Assembly: GCA_001916055.1 (NCBI GenBank)
Contig: MNRR01000036.1
Coordinates: 1-18,736, forward strand
Source: Clostridium sp. 28_12
GTDB taxonomy: Bacteria; Bacillota; Clostridia; TANB77; CAG-508
Direction of reading: 5' to 3'
Length of the DNA: 18,736 nt
The notes beneath the pieces are model-generated. The model did not search any database, was not told the origin of the DNA, and was given only the letters and a program-made list of their open reading frames with translations. A program made the translations under genes and the position numbers. Positions within the stretch are counted from its first letter, which is position 1; each line of letters begins with the position of its first letter. Shown in pieces: positions 1 through 7,016 of this stretch.

Positions 1-100
1 TATGTTTATTTTTGGTCATTTAAACAATATCATTTTTGTGCTCTCTTTTCAATATTTTATTTTCAATCTTCTTGTGACATATCTATTTTAAACCTATATT

Positions 101-163
101 TGCACACGTGAGATCGCTTTTTTTCCGTGCATTGCACATCTGAGATCGCTTTTTTTCCGTGCA
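101..163. repeat. Two tandem 31-bp near-identical repeats (32-bp period)
   Basis: Copies lie at 101-131 and 133-163. They share the core GAGATCGCTTTTTTTCCGTG and differ only at two positions near the left end (ACGTG against ATCTG). Each unit begins TGCAC and ends GTGCA, so each could form a short 5-bp hairpin. They lie 33 bp and more beyond the mazF stop codon, in DNA with no credible gene. No T-tract suits a terminator, and function is unknown. The rest of 1-195 shows nothing else I can support. Confidence 0.75.
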
Positions 164-195
164 AAATAAAAATGATCAAAGAGAAGCTTTCTTCC

Positions 196-552
196 CTATT
201 GACCATTTCCTAATCCGAAACTTACGCCAAGCGCATTGTTTAATTGGTTAATTATATGATTATCTTCTATATGCCCTATTTTTTCTTTTAATCTGCTTTT
301 ATCTATTGTTCTTATTTGCTCAGTAAGAACTACTGAATTGCTCTTAAGTCCACTTGTATTTTCTCCTAGTTCTATATGTGTTGGTAATTTTGCTTTATTT
401 GTTTGGGATGTTATGGCTGCTGCAATAACAGTTGGACTGTATTTGTTTCCTAAATCATTTTGTATTATTAATACTGGCCTTATTCCTCCTTGTTCTGAGC
501 CCACAACTGGACTTAAATCTGCATAAAACATGTCTCCTCTTTTTACTACCAT
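196..552 (-). CDS. mazF: MazF/EndoA (PemK-type) mRNA interferase toxin
   Basis: This 118-residue protein closely resembles Bacillus NdoA/EndoA, a ribosome-independent endoribonuclease that cuts mRNA at short sequence motifs. The family hallmark VVKRGDMFYADLSPVVGSEQ is at the N-terminus, followed by GGIRPVLIIQND, and the region AAITSQTNKAKLPTHIEL and LTEQIRTIDKSRL match the conserved core. I chose the ATG at 552-550 because GGGAG at 565-561 is a well-spaced ribosome site. The in-frame TTG at 567 overlaps that site and would add five residues. No MazE-like antitoxin lies directly upstream, where the GerS-like gene ends 114 bp away. It is the last gene of the minD-to-mazF run and may share its transcript. 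In several clostridia mazF-type genes lie near gerS-type genes, which fits (from memory). Confidence 0.93.
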   Translation of the reverse strand: MVVKRGDMFYADLSPVVGSEQGGIRPVLIIQNDLGNKYSPTVIAAAITSQTNKAKLPTHIELGENTSGLKSNSVVLTEQIRTIDKSRLKEKIGHIEDNHIINQLNNALGVSFGLGNGQ

Positions 553-666
553 CTTCTTCACTCCCAAAAACTACATTTTTTAAGTCTATAGTTTCGTATA
601 TTTTTATTAGTTCGAAGTAAAGTCAATAGTAATTTACATCTATATATTTCGTAAAAGTTTCTAGTT

Positions 667-1251
667 TTATTGCGTACTATTTACCTTTACCTCATTATAT
701 AATATGTAAATTGTCGTTTTTTGTTTGTTGTCCTTTATCTCCATTTGCGTTGGATTGTGTGTTTCTTTGTTTATATGTAATATTTTATTTTTTGTTTTCA
801 TTATTATTTCATTTTCGGATTCTTTATATTGAGATTTTTCATCTGTTTTATAATCTTCTATAAAACTACTTAAATCTAAACAATTGCTTCCTAAATAATT
901 ATAATTTTCTAAAATCGTTGTTAAATCTAATTGGCTGTTTTCTATTTTGATATTTGTTCCATCATTTTCTATTTTTACTCCTGCTATATTGCTTGGTTCA
1001 ATTACTTCTTGTGTACTTTTGCTTTTATCTTGATATGTTTGTTTTAATATATATTTGTTGTTGTTCTTATTACTGGTTACATTGACTGTTACATTCACTT
1101 CATATGAACTAATATTTAAAATATAATCTACAATTTCTTGACTAGTTTTATTATTTCCTATTTTAAATTTTTTAACCCTATTTTTGTAAAAAAATATTCC
1201 ACAAACCATAAGCACAATTAACAATAACATAATCCAATATTTCTTTTTCAT
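667..1251 (-). CDS. GerS-like anchored protein (LolA-like fold)
   Basis: This is a 194-residue protein with a lysine-rich start (MKKKYW) and one hydrophobic stretch at about residues 6-22, then a soluble, Asn/Lys/Glu-rich beta-strand-like domain. EIVDYILNISSYEVNVTVNV followed by KYILKQTYQDK resembles the start of LolA-like clostridial germination lipoproteins of the GerS type, in which the N-terminal helix is followed by an antiparallel sheet. Cys17 sits where a lipobox cysteine would be, but the preceding residues LMV are a poor lipobox, so a plain membrane anchor is as likely. A strong AGGAGG lies 6 nt before the ATG. It stands 55 bp downstream of dus and upstream of mazF in the same direction. 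If GerS-like, it would act in the spore during cortex hydrolysis, which fits cwlD nearby. The assignment rests on pattern and context only. Confidence 0.6.
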   Translation of the reverse strand: MKKKYWIMLLLIVLMVCGIFFYKNRVKKFKIGNNKTSQEIVDYILNISSYEVNVTVNVTSNKNNNKYILKQTYQDKSKSTQEVIEPSNIAGVKIENDGTNIKIENSQLDLTTILENYNYLGSNCLDLSSFIEDYKTDEKSQYKESENEIIMKTKNKILHINKETHNPTQMEIKDNKQKTTIYILYNEVKVNSTQ

Positions 1252-1306
1252 ACATAACCTCCTAAAGTATATGTATTACTTTGAAAATAAAATATAACTA
1301 TATCTA

Positions 1307-2275
1307 CTATAAAAAATAGTTTTCTATTTTTTGTAATAATTCTTCTTTAGTTGTTATATGATTTATTTCATTTCTGAATGAACTAGAATCCGGCATATTT
1401 TTAGTATACCAACTAATGTGCTTTCTCATTTCATTAAGTGCAACACCTTCACCTTTATACGCAATATCAAATTCAATGTGCTCTTTTAATATTTCATACT
1501 TTTCTTGATTAGAAGGCTTAGAAAGTTTTTCACCTGTTTCTAAATAATGTTGAATTTGTTTAAATATCCATGGATTTCCCATTGTACCTCTAGCAATCAT
1601 TATTGCATCAACACCTGTTTGTTCAAACATTTTTTTTGCTGATTCTTCATCTATTATGTCTCCATTTCCTATCACTGGAATATTTACTGATTCTTTAACT
1701 TTTTTGATTATATCCCAATCAGCATGACCTGTATAAAACTCTGTGCGTGTTCTTCCATGAATTGTAATTGCTGAAATTCCGTTCTTTTCTGCTATTTGTG
1801 CTAATTCACATGCAACTATATGTTCATTGTCCCAACCTTTTCTAAATTTCAAAGTTACTGGTACACTAGATTTTTCTACTACTGCTTTTATTATTTTTTC
1901 TGCTTTTTCTAAATCAAGCAATAATTTGCTTCCATCTCCATTTTTTACTACTTTAGGAGCAGGACATCCCATATTTATATCTAGAATATCTGCCAATTTA
2001 CTAACATATTGAGCTGCATATTTCATTGATTCGATGTCACTTCCAAATATTTGCATACTTATTGGTCTTTTTTCTCCATCTGTTTTTAATAGTCCTTTCG
2101 TTTTTTCATCTCCATATAATAATGCTTTTGAACTTACCATTTCTGTGCATACAAGTCCAGGATTAAATTTTTCTACTATACGTCTAAAAGGCAGGTCTGT
2201 TACACCTGCCATTGGAGCTAATATTAAATTGTTTTCTAATTCTACATTTCCTATTTTTAATTTTTTTAAGTACAT
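1307..2275 (-). CDS. dus: tRNA-dihydrouridine synthase (DusB-type)
   Basis: A 322-residue FMN-dependent enzyme that reduces uridine to dihydrouridine in tRNA D-loops using NADPH. The N-terminal TIM-barrel motif LAPMAGVTDLPFR (residues 19-31) binds FMN. The catalytic cysteine is Cys104 in NMGCPAPKVVKNGDGS. Lys143 in LKFRKGW, HGRTR (173-177), GNGDI (203-207) and the phosphate-binding IARG (227-230) follow in the expected order, with the helical RNA-binding domain from about residue 245. Length is typical. AGGAG lies 7 nt before the ATG and is formed by the stop codon region of the frame-corrected rodA, which indicates translational proximity. Dus genes commonly sit in mixed operons, so neighbours say little about its job. 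Confidence 0.96.
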   Translation of the reverse strand: MYLKKLKIGNVELENNLILAPMAGVTDLPFRRIVEKFNPGLVCTEMVSSKALLYGDEKTKGLLKTDGEKRPISMQIFGSDIESMKYAAQYVSKLADILDINMGCPAPKVVKNGDGSKLLLDLEKAEKIIKAVVEKSSVPVTLKFRKGWDNEHIVACELAQIAEKNGISAITIHGRTRTEFYTGHADWDIIKKVKESVNIPVIGNGDIIDEESAKKMFEQTGVDAIMIARGTMGNPWIFKQIQHYLETGEKLSKPSNQEKYEILKEHIEFDIAYKGEGVALNEMRKHISWYTKNMPDSSSFRNEINHITTKEELLQKIENYFL

Positions 2276-2319
2276 TCTATTGCTCCTATTTATTAAACAT
2301 TCCTCTTTTTCTTTGACTA

Positions 2320-3399
2320 CTAATGTTCAATAAAATTCCAAGACATAAAAAGCTTGTCATCATTGAACTTCCGTCCATAACTTACAAATAATAGTGGTAC
2401 ACCTGTAATTGGAAGCAATCCCATTGTCATTCCAATGTTTTCTAATGTATGGAATAAAAATATTCCAGCAATTCCTGCTGCTACATACGCCCCTGCGTCA
2501 TCTTTAATCTCTTTTGCAACTTGAATAGACTTTGTAATTATTATTATATTTAAAATTATAACTGAACATGCAATTACAAATCCCATTTCTTCCCCAATTA
2601 CAGAAAATATAAAGTCTGTTGACTTTGGATATAAATATCCTAATTGTGTTTGGTTACCTTTTAAAACTCCCATTCCTGTAATTTCACCTGCTCCGATTGC
2701 GAGTTTGGATTGTAAAATATTATATCCTGCTCCTCTCGGATCTGATTCAGGGTGTAAAAATGTATCTATTCTGGATTTTGCATGTTGTGGCAACACAAAA
2801 TTATAGATTAATGGTACTGCTATTATTATTACTGCAAATGCTGTTATTATATATTTTCTATCTATTCCAGCAACAAATATCATTAATAAAAATGAAACTA
2901 TATATGCAGTTGCAGTTCCATAATCAGGTTCTACTATTATTAATAATACTGGTACTGCTATCGCTAACAATATTAATGCTAACTTAAGTATTTTGCTTAT
3001 TTCATTTCTACCATTTTTTTGTATTGTAGATATCACATATGCTAAAAATAATATTACAAATACTTTTGCTGTTTCTGCTGGTTGGAATGAAAATAAATCA
3101 TTTCCAATTACAAACCAACTTCTTGCTCCACTTATTGGTTTGGTAAATAATACTGCTATTACCGATATTATTGCTATTCCATATAATATAGGAGATAACT
3201 TTACCAGAACATTATAATCTATTAGCATAGTGACAATCATAATTCCAATGCTTATCCCCATCCAAACAATTTGTTTTTTAAATTCCTCTAAACCCGAATC
3301 ATATGATGCTGAAAATAATGCTATTAATCCAATTCCACACAATATAATTGCACATATTGGTATCCACCATTCTATTTTTTTTAAATTTCTTACATTCAT
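2320..3399 (-). CDS. rodA: RodA/FtsW-type SEDS glycan polymerase, C-terminus frameshifted
   Basis: A polytopic SEDS-family peptidoglycan glycosyltransferase that polymerises lipid II with a class B PBP, most likely RodA for elongation given its place after minD-minE. The 359-residue reading has about ten hydrophobic segments. SARSWF-like GARSWFVIG (91-99), EPDYGTA (157-163) and the conserved TDFIFSVIGEEMG with Asp262, the position of the family's essential aspartate, are present, as is NIGMTMGLLPITGVPLLFVSYG (321-342). After SYG the family continues GGSS, but here the frame reads RKFNDD and stops at 2320. Dropping one base at about 2373-2374 gives GGSSMMTSFLCLGILLNI and a stop at 2286, total 370 residues and 10 nt before dus. 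The start is 4 nt after the minE stop with a weak GAGTGA ribosome site, suggesting translational coupling. Confidence 0.88.
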   Translation of the reverse strand: MNVRNLKKIEWWIPICAIILCGIGLIALFSASYDSGLEEFKKQIVWMGISIGIMIVTMLIDYNVLVKLSPILYGIAIISVIAVLFTKPISGARSWFVIGNDLFSFQPAETAKVFVILFLAYVISTIQKNGRNEISKILKLALILLAIAVPVLLIIVEPDYGTATAYIVSFLLMIFVAGIDRKYIITAFAVIIIAVPLIYNFVLPQHAKSRIDTFLHPESDPRGAGYNILQSKLAIGAGEITGMGVLKGNQTQLGYLYPKSTDFIFSVIGEEMGFVIACSVIILNIIIITKSIQVAKEIKDDAGAYVAAGIAGIFLFHTLENIGMTMGLLPITGVPLLFVSYGRKFNDDKLFMSWNFIEH

Positions 3400-3403
3400 T
3401 TAA

Positions 3404-3919
3404 TCACTCTTTTTTATAGATTTTTTTTTTATCTTTAGTTTTTTGGGTCTGCTTTTCTACTTTTTTAGTTTCTTCTTTGGCTTCTTCTTTAGCTTCTTCT
3501 TTTGTATTGTTTCTTTTTTCTACTTTATTTTCTTCTTCCCTGCTTTGTTTTTCTTCTTGCTCATTTTTTTTCTTTTTTGGTTCTTCTTTTTCGCTATCTT
3601 TTACTTGTGCTGTTTGTCTTACTTCATCTTTTATATTTAAGATAGGGATATTTGCATATAGTGCTGGTGCTCCATTGCTTCCATCTCCATTTTCTTTGTT
3701 TGTCAGTCTTACATCCATTGCACTTTCATCTATGTCTATGTATTTTTTTATTACTTCTATTATTTCTTGTTTCATCAAATCTAAAAAGTCAGCAGATACA
3801 TTGGCTCTATCTTGCATTAATACCAAATGTAATCTTTCTTTTGCGGCATCTTTAGATTTTAATGTTTGTTCTTCTTTTTTGCTCATTTTCTTGAAAAAAT
3901 TCATTATGCTTTCAAACAT
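3404..3919 (-). CDS. minE: MinE topological specificity factor with long charged C-terminal tail
   Basis: MinE stimulates the MinD ATPase and drives Min patterning that places the division septum at mid-cell. Residues 1-12 (MFESIMNFFKKM) form the amphipathic membrane-targeting helix. KDAAKERLHLVLMQDRAN (23-40) is the MinD-contact segment, and the dimerisation domain runs to about residue 97 (YANIPILNI). Typical MinE is near 90 residues, but this one has 171. From about residue 98 it is a low-complexity Lys/Glu/Gln tail with runs such as KEEAKEEAKEE, likely disordered or helical and of unknown role. GGAGGG lies 8 nt before the ATG. It starts 24 nt after minD and ends 4 nt before rodA. Confidence 0.93.
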   Translation of the reverse strand: MFESIMNFFKKMSKKEEQTLKSKDAAKERLHLVLMQDRANVSADFLDLMKQEIIEVIKKYIDIDESAMDVRLTNKENGDGSNGAPALYANIPILNIKDEVRQTAQVKDSEKEEPKKKKNEQEEKQSREEENKVEKRNNTKEEAKEEAKEETKKVEKQTQKTKDKKKIYKKE

Positions 3920-3943
3920 TATTTATTACCCTCCAACTTTTGT

Positions 3944-4735
3944 TTATTTTCTGAATAGACTTTTTAATTTTGCAAAAAATCCTTTTTCTTTCCCTGGAAT
4001 TGTTACTTCTATATTTTCGCCTAATACTCTTTTAGCAATTTCTAAATACGCTTTTCCTGATGGTGCTTTTCTATTTTGAATTACTGGTTCCCCTTTGTTA
4101 GTTTGTGTTATTATATATTCATCATCTGGTACTACTCCTATTAAATCAATAGATAGTAAATCAACTATATCATTTACATCCATCATTTCTCCTCTACGTA
4201 CCATATTAGGTCTTATTCTATTTATTACTAATTCTGGATTTTTAATTTCTGCTGCCTCTAATAGTCCTATTATTCTGTCTGCATCTCTTATTGAAGATAT
4301 TTCTGCTGTTGTTACAACTATAGCTCTATCCGCTCCTGCTATGGCATTTTTAAATCCTTGCTCTATTCCAGCAGGACAGTCTACAAGTATATAGTCAAAT
4401 TCTTCTTTTAATTTGCTTGTTAGTTCTTTCATTTGTTCTTCGTTTACTGCACTTTTGTCTCTTGTTTGTGCAGCTGGTAATAAATATAATTCTTTAAATC
4501 TTTTATCTTTTATTAATGCTTGTCTTAATTTACATTTTCCTTCAACAACATCTACTATATCATATACTATCCTGTTCTCTAATCCCATTACTACATCTAG
4601 ATTTCTTAATCCAATGTCTGTATCTATCAATGCGACTTTCTTTCCTTCTAGTGCTAAACTAGAGCCTAAATTTGCTGTTGTTGTTGTTTTTCCAACTCCA
4701 CCTTTTCCTGATGTTATAACTATAACTTCTCCCAT
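3944..4735 (-). CDS. minD: MinD septum-site ATPase
   Basis: A 263-residue ParA/MinD-family ATPase that binds the membrane as an ATP dimer and recruits MinC or MinE. The deviant Walker A motif SGKGGVGKTT has Lys11 and Lys16. DTDIGLRNLDVVMGLENRIVYD (38-59) and DCPAGIEQGF are standard MinD motifs. The last residues, EKGFFAKLKSLFRK, form the amphipathic membrane-targeting helix. AGGAGG sits 6 nt before the ATG. It is the first gene of the minD-minE-rodA-dus run, with a consensus promoter at 4793-4821. In many clostridia minC precedes minD, but here the upstream gene is cwlD and no minC is visible in the window. Confidence 0.97.
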   Translation of the reverse strand: MGEVIVITSGKGGVGKTTTTANLGSSLALEGKKVALIDTDIGLRNLDVVMGLENRIVYDIVDVVEGKCKLRQALIKDKRFKELYLLPAAQTRDKSAVNEEQMKELTSKLKEEFDYILVDCPAGIEQGFKNAIAGADRAIVVTTAEISSIRDADRIIGLLEAAEIKNPELVINRIRPNMVRRGEMMDVNDIVDLLSIDLIGVVPDDEYIITQTNKGEPVIQNRKAPSGKAYLEIAKRVLGENIEVTIPGKEKGFFAKLKSLFRK

Positions 4736-4792
4736 ATTCTTCCTCCTTAGGATATTTCTGTCGAACTTAAAATCCTAGTTTTTACAACTAAT

Positions 4793-4821
4793 ATAATACA
4801 ATGAAACTGTCAAAAAGTCAA
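4793..4821 (-). promoter_or_regulatory. Sigma-A promoter of the minD operon
   Basis: On the minus strand the -35 TTGACT (4821-4816) and -10 TATTAT (4798-4793) are separated by exactly 17 bp, about 58 bp upstream of the minD start. It lies after the cwlD terminator, so minD starts its own transcript. Confidence 0.75.
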
Positions 4822-4856
4822 TCTATTTCCACAAATTTCACACATTTTTTACATAA

Positions 4857-4890
4857 AAAAATACTGTCTCCGTAAGGTTACAGTATTTTT
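4857..4890 (-). terminator. Intrinsic terminator of cwlD
   Basis: An 11-bp inverted repeat AAAAATACTGT/ACAGTATTTTT (4857-4867 with 4880-4890) with an inner CC/GG pair and a GTAA loop. A T-run follows on the minus strand (4861-4855). It lies 50 bp past the cwlD stop. The stem is flanked by A and T runs on both sides, so it could work in either direction. Confidence 0.8.
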
Positions 4891-4940
4891 GTAATATTAT
4901 GTTATAGAATAATATTTTATTTTAAATTATTATAAAAAGG

Positions 4941-5648
4941 TTACTGATAAAAATAGTCTACTATACCATTATATATGCCCCATGCCAGTCTATTTTGATA
5001 CTCATCTTCTAATAATTTTTTCTCTTCTTCTGGATTTGATAAAAAACCACATTCAACTATGGTCATCGGTATTTCAACATGTTTTACTATGTATACATTT
5101 TCTATTGATTTTGCAACTCTATTGTTTTCTTTATCGATTGCCTTATTTAAATTATCTTGAATTGCTACAGCAAGTTTTTTTCCTTCTGCATTTTGCACAT
5201 TATAAAATGTTTGCCACCCATCATATTGCTGCTGTGGTATTTTGTTTAAATGTATCGACACAAATATATCTGCTGAACTTTCATTTCCTATTTTTACTCT
5301 ATTGTGAATATCTGATATCTTTTTTTCTTTTAGCGTCTTGGCATCCAAATCATATATTGCATTTTCATCAGAACGCGTAAGTACAACTGATGAACCACTT
5401 TGTTCTAGTAGATTTTGTAATTTTAATGCTATCTTTAAATTAGTTTCCGCTTCTGTTGTTCCTCTACTGCTTTGCGCCCCTTCATCTGGTTTTCCATGTC
5501 CTGCATCTATTACTATTGTCTTTCCTGATACAGGTAATGATACTGTTGGTACATCTTCCCTTTTATCATTAAACATCGCTACTGCGAGTATTATAGCAAA
5601 TACGCTTAGTATTGCTATTCTTATTTTTTTCTTTTTTAAAATTATCAT
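4941..5648 (-). CDS. cwlD: CwlD-type N-acetylmuramoyl-L-alanine amidase
   Basis: An Amidase_3 zinc enzyme. CwlD removes the stem peptide from muramic acid so that muramic-delta-lactam can form in the spore cortex, the mark read by germination lytic enzymes. From the chosen ATG the protein has 235 residues: a lysine-rich start, one transmembrane or signal segment (about 10-26), then the catalytic domain. Zinc ligands are His51 in IDAGHGKPDEGA, Glu66 in GTTEAETNL and His133 in VSIHLN, and the catalytic glutamate is Glu199 in IVECGFLSNPEEE. Length and QTFYNV plus NVYIVKHVEIP match CwlD better than vegetative amidases. The ATG at 5648 has AGGGAG 6 nt upstream. A TTG at 5666 in frame lacks such a site. 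A 7-bp inverted repeat precedes the ribosome site. Confidence 0.92.
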   Translation of the reverse strand: MIILKKKKIRIAILSVFAIILAVAMFNDKREDVPTVSLPVSGKTIVIDAGHGKPDEGAQSSRGTTEAETNLKIALKLQNLLEQSGSSVVLTRSDENAIYDLDAKTLKEKKISDIHNRVKIGNESSADIFVSIHLNKIPQQQYDGWQTFYNVQNAEGKKLAVAIQDNLNKAIDKENNRVAKSIENVYIVKHVEIPMTIVECGFLSNPEEEKKLLEDEYQNRLAWGIYNGIVDYFYQ

Positions 5649-5660
5649 AAAAAACTCCCT

Positions 5661-5685
5661 ATACAATCTTTTTTTATAATTGTAT
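5661..5685. repeat. Inverted repeat upstream of cwlD
   Basis: ATACAAT (5661-5667) and ATTGTAT (5679-5685) are perfect 7-bp arms around an 11-bp AT spacer. They lie just upstream of the cwlD ribosome site. This could be an operator or a short leader hairpin. It is AT-only apart from one C/G pair per arm, so chance is possible. Confidence 0.35.
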
Positions 5686-5783
5686 GAGATTTTTTCTTTT
5701 TTATGATTTCTTTAAAGTTTTTGTTCTTATTTCGCTTTCTTCTATTTCTCGTTCCTTTGTTTATACTAAGCCTTTAAATTTTA

Positions 5784-6344
5784 TTATAATTTAAACCTAT
5801 TCTTTATCATTTCGGCTACAACATTAGCATTTAAATTTGTGTTATCAATTCTTAAGTAATTTTTCTCTTTTATTTCATTTTCTTTTGAATTAAATCTATA
5901 TTTTTCTACTGATTTTAATAAGTCTTTCTCACTCCATTCTAGATTTCTCTTTGATGGCTTATTTAGAAGTCTATTTTCCATTTTATTTCTTTTTAATCGT
6001 TCTTCTAAGTTTGCCTCTAGTTCAACAATATAGATTTCTGCATTATTATCTTTAAATATTTGGATATATTTATAAATTCTATTCCATTCTTCTTTATCAT
6101 CAAAGTCCCACGTAGTAGTAAATATTATACCTTCTTCTTCACTCTTTGCAAATTCTTTAAATATTTGCATTCTGAATTCTTCATTCAATTTTCTAAATGA
6201 ATCTCTACTATAATCAAATATTTTTGTTAATACTTCTATTGTCATATGATTATGTAATAATTTTAAGTTTGTAATTTTTACTAACTCTTGTCCTACTGTC
6301 ATTTTTCCTACCGCCTGTGGTCCAGTTATTATTATAAATTTCAT
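5784..6344 (-). CDS. P-loop nucleotide/small-molecule kinase-like protein
   Basis: A 186-residue protein with a Walker A motif at residues 8-16, GPQAVGKMT, preceded by a beta-strand (KFIIIT). EGIIFTTTWDFDD at about 71-83 lies where small P-loop kinases carry the Walker B and substrate strand. ELEANLEERLKRN (108-120) and NRLLNKPSKRN (124-134) look like the arginine-rich lid seen in shikimate-kinase and chloramphenicol-phosphotransferase-type enzymes. The substrate cannot be named. I chose the ATG at 6344-6342, with AAGGG 5 nt upstream. The longer reading adds 24 residues, is hydrophobic/Lys-rich and lacks a ribosome site. It lies 86 bp downstream of a second small P-loop protein in the same direction, so the two may be co-transcribed. 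Confidence 0.75.
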   Translation of the reverse strand: MKFIIITGPQAVGKMTVGQELVKITNLKLLHNHMTIEVLTKIFDYSRDSFRKLNEEFRMQIFKEFAKSEEEGIIFTTTWDFDDKEEWNRIYKYIQIFKDNNAEIYIVELEANLEERLKRNKMENRLLNKPSKRNLEWSEKDLLKSVEKYRFNSKENEIKEKNYLRIDNTNLNANVVAEMIKNRFKL

Positions 6345-6430
6345 ATTATCCCTTTCCATAAAAATTATTAAATATTTTTGTTTAATGTAGTAAATAATCT
6401 TATTTATCTGTTTCACATGCCTAGTATCTA

Positions 6431-6934
6431 TTATCTTAATTCTTCAAGCCACTTATTTAGAGCTTTTCTTTTCTTAAATATCAGTACTTTATCTTCTGGG
6501 ATACCATTCAAATTATCTACAATTATATGTCTCTTCTTTTTATTATATGTAATAACATATTTAAAAAATGTAAAATTAAATCGTTCTTTACATCCTGGAA
6601 TCTCTGTCTTTTCCTTTCCATAATTCTTTAAAATTCGGTTAAAAATTCCTTTAACTTGAGCATATGTTGAATAATCTAACCAGATTATTAAGTCTGCTCT
6701 GTCGAAACGTTCTTTTAAAGTTTTACTATAATTTCCATCTATAATCCATTTATCTTCATTTGCTCTTTCATTTATTATTTTATCTCTTTTGTTTTTATCA
6801 ATTTCTACCCAATTTGCTTCAAAATTAATAGCATCTAAGTGTATTGCTGGAAGATTTAATTTCTTAGCTAAAATATCACATAATGTACTTTTTCCAGTGC
6901 CAGAGCCACCAACTATAGAAATTCGATTATACAT
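6431..6934 (-). CDS. FlaR-like/'DNA topology modulation' P-loop kinase-like protein
   Basis: A 167-residue small P-loop protein with Walker A GGSGTGKST (9-17), then LCDILAKKLNLPAIHLDAI (18-36) and the pattern DKWIIDGNYSKTLKERFDRADLIIWLD (61-87), which is characteristic of proteins annotated as FlaR or DNA topology modulation protein. The real activity of the family is not settled, and its sequence resembles adenylate-kinase-type nucleotide kinases. GGGGG lies 8 nt before the ATG. Upstream is the strong palindrome at 6968-6993, which may be its operator. A weak promoter (TTAAAC, 16 bp, TATAGT) could be read just 3' of that palindrome's centre. Downstream is another P-loop kinase-like gene. Confidence 0.8.
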   Translation of the reverse strand: MYNRISIVGGSGTGKSTLCDILAKKLNLPAIHLDAINFEANWVEIDKNKRDKIINERANEDKWIIDGNYSKTLKERFDRADLIIWLDYSTYAQVKGIFNRILKNYGKEKTEIPGCKERFNFTFFKYVITYNKKKRHIIVDNLNGIPEDKVLIFKKRKALNKWLEELR

Positions 6935-6960
6935 ATTAATATCCCCCTTTTTACTATAAT

Positions 6961-6999
6961 TGCAATAGGCAATAGTTTAATTAAACTATTGCCATTGCA
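6961..6999. repeat. 26-bp perfect palindrome extended by 6-bp arms
   Basis: GGCAATAGTTTAA (6968-6980) is followed without spacer by its exact reverse complement (6981-6993). Outside this, TGCAAT (6961-6966) pairs with ATTGCA (6994-6999), leaving A6967 as a single bulge. As RNA it would be a 17-bp hairpin with an AATT loop. It lies 17 bp past the OB-fold gene stop and 27 bp before the FlaR-like start. No T-tract follows on either strand, so a terminator is doubtful and an operator or a structured RNA end is as likely. Confidence 0.85.
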
Positions 7000-7016
7000 T
7001 TGAATCTTCCTATGTT

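Noticed and set aside
101..163. CRISPR array
   Set aside because: Only two units with one base between them, no spacers and no cas genes.
553..567. TTG start for mazF, adding five residues
   Set aside because: It overlaps the GGGAG ribosome site of the ATG at 552, and family members start at the equivalent of that ATG.
1180..1251. Lipoprotein signal in the GerS-like protein
   Set aside because: Cys17 is preceded by L-M-V, which does not fit the usual small residue at -1. I left it as a possible anchor only.
3443..4079. Plus-strand ORFs opposite minE and minD, rich in Phe/Ser
   Set aside because: These are complements of the Lys/Glu-rich tail of MinE. They have no ribosome site and no family resemblance.
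5640..5720. Sigma-G-type promoter before cwlD
   Set aside because: CATACAA resembles a sigma-G -10, but no -35 match lies at the right distance.
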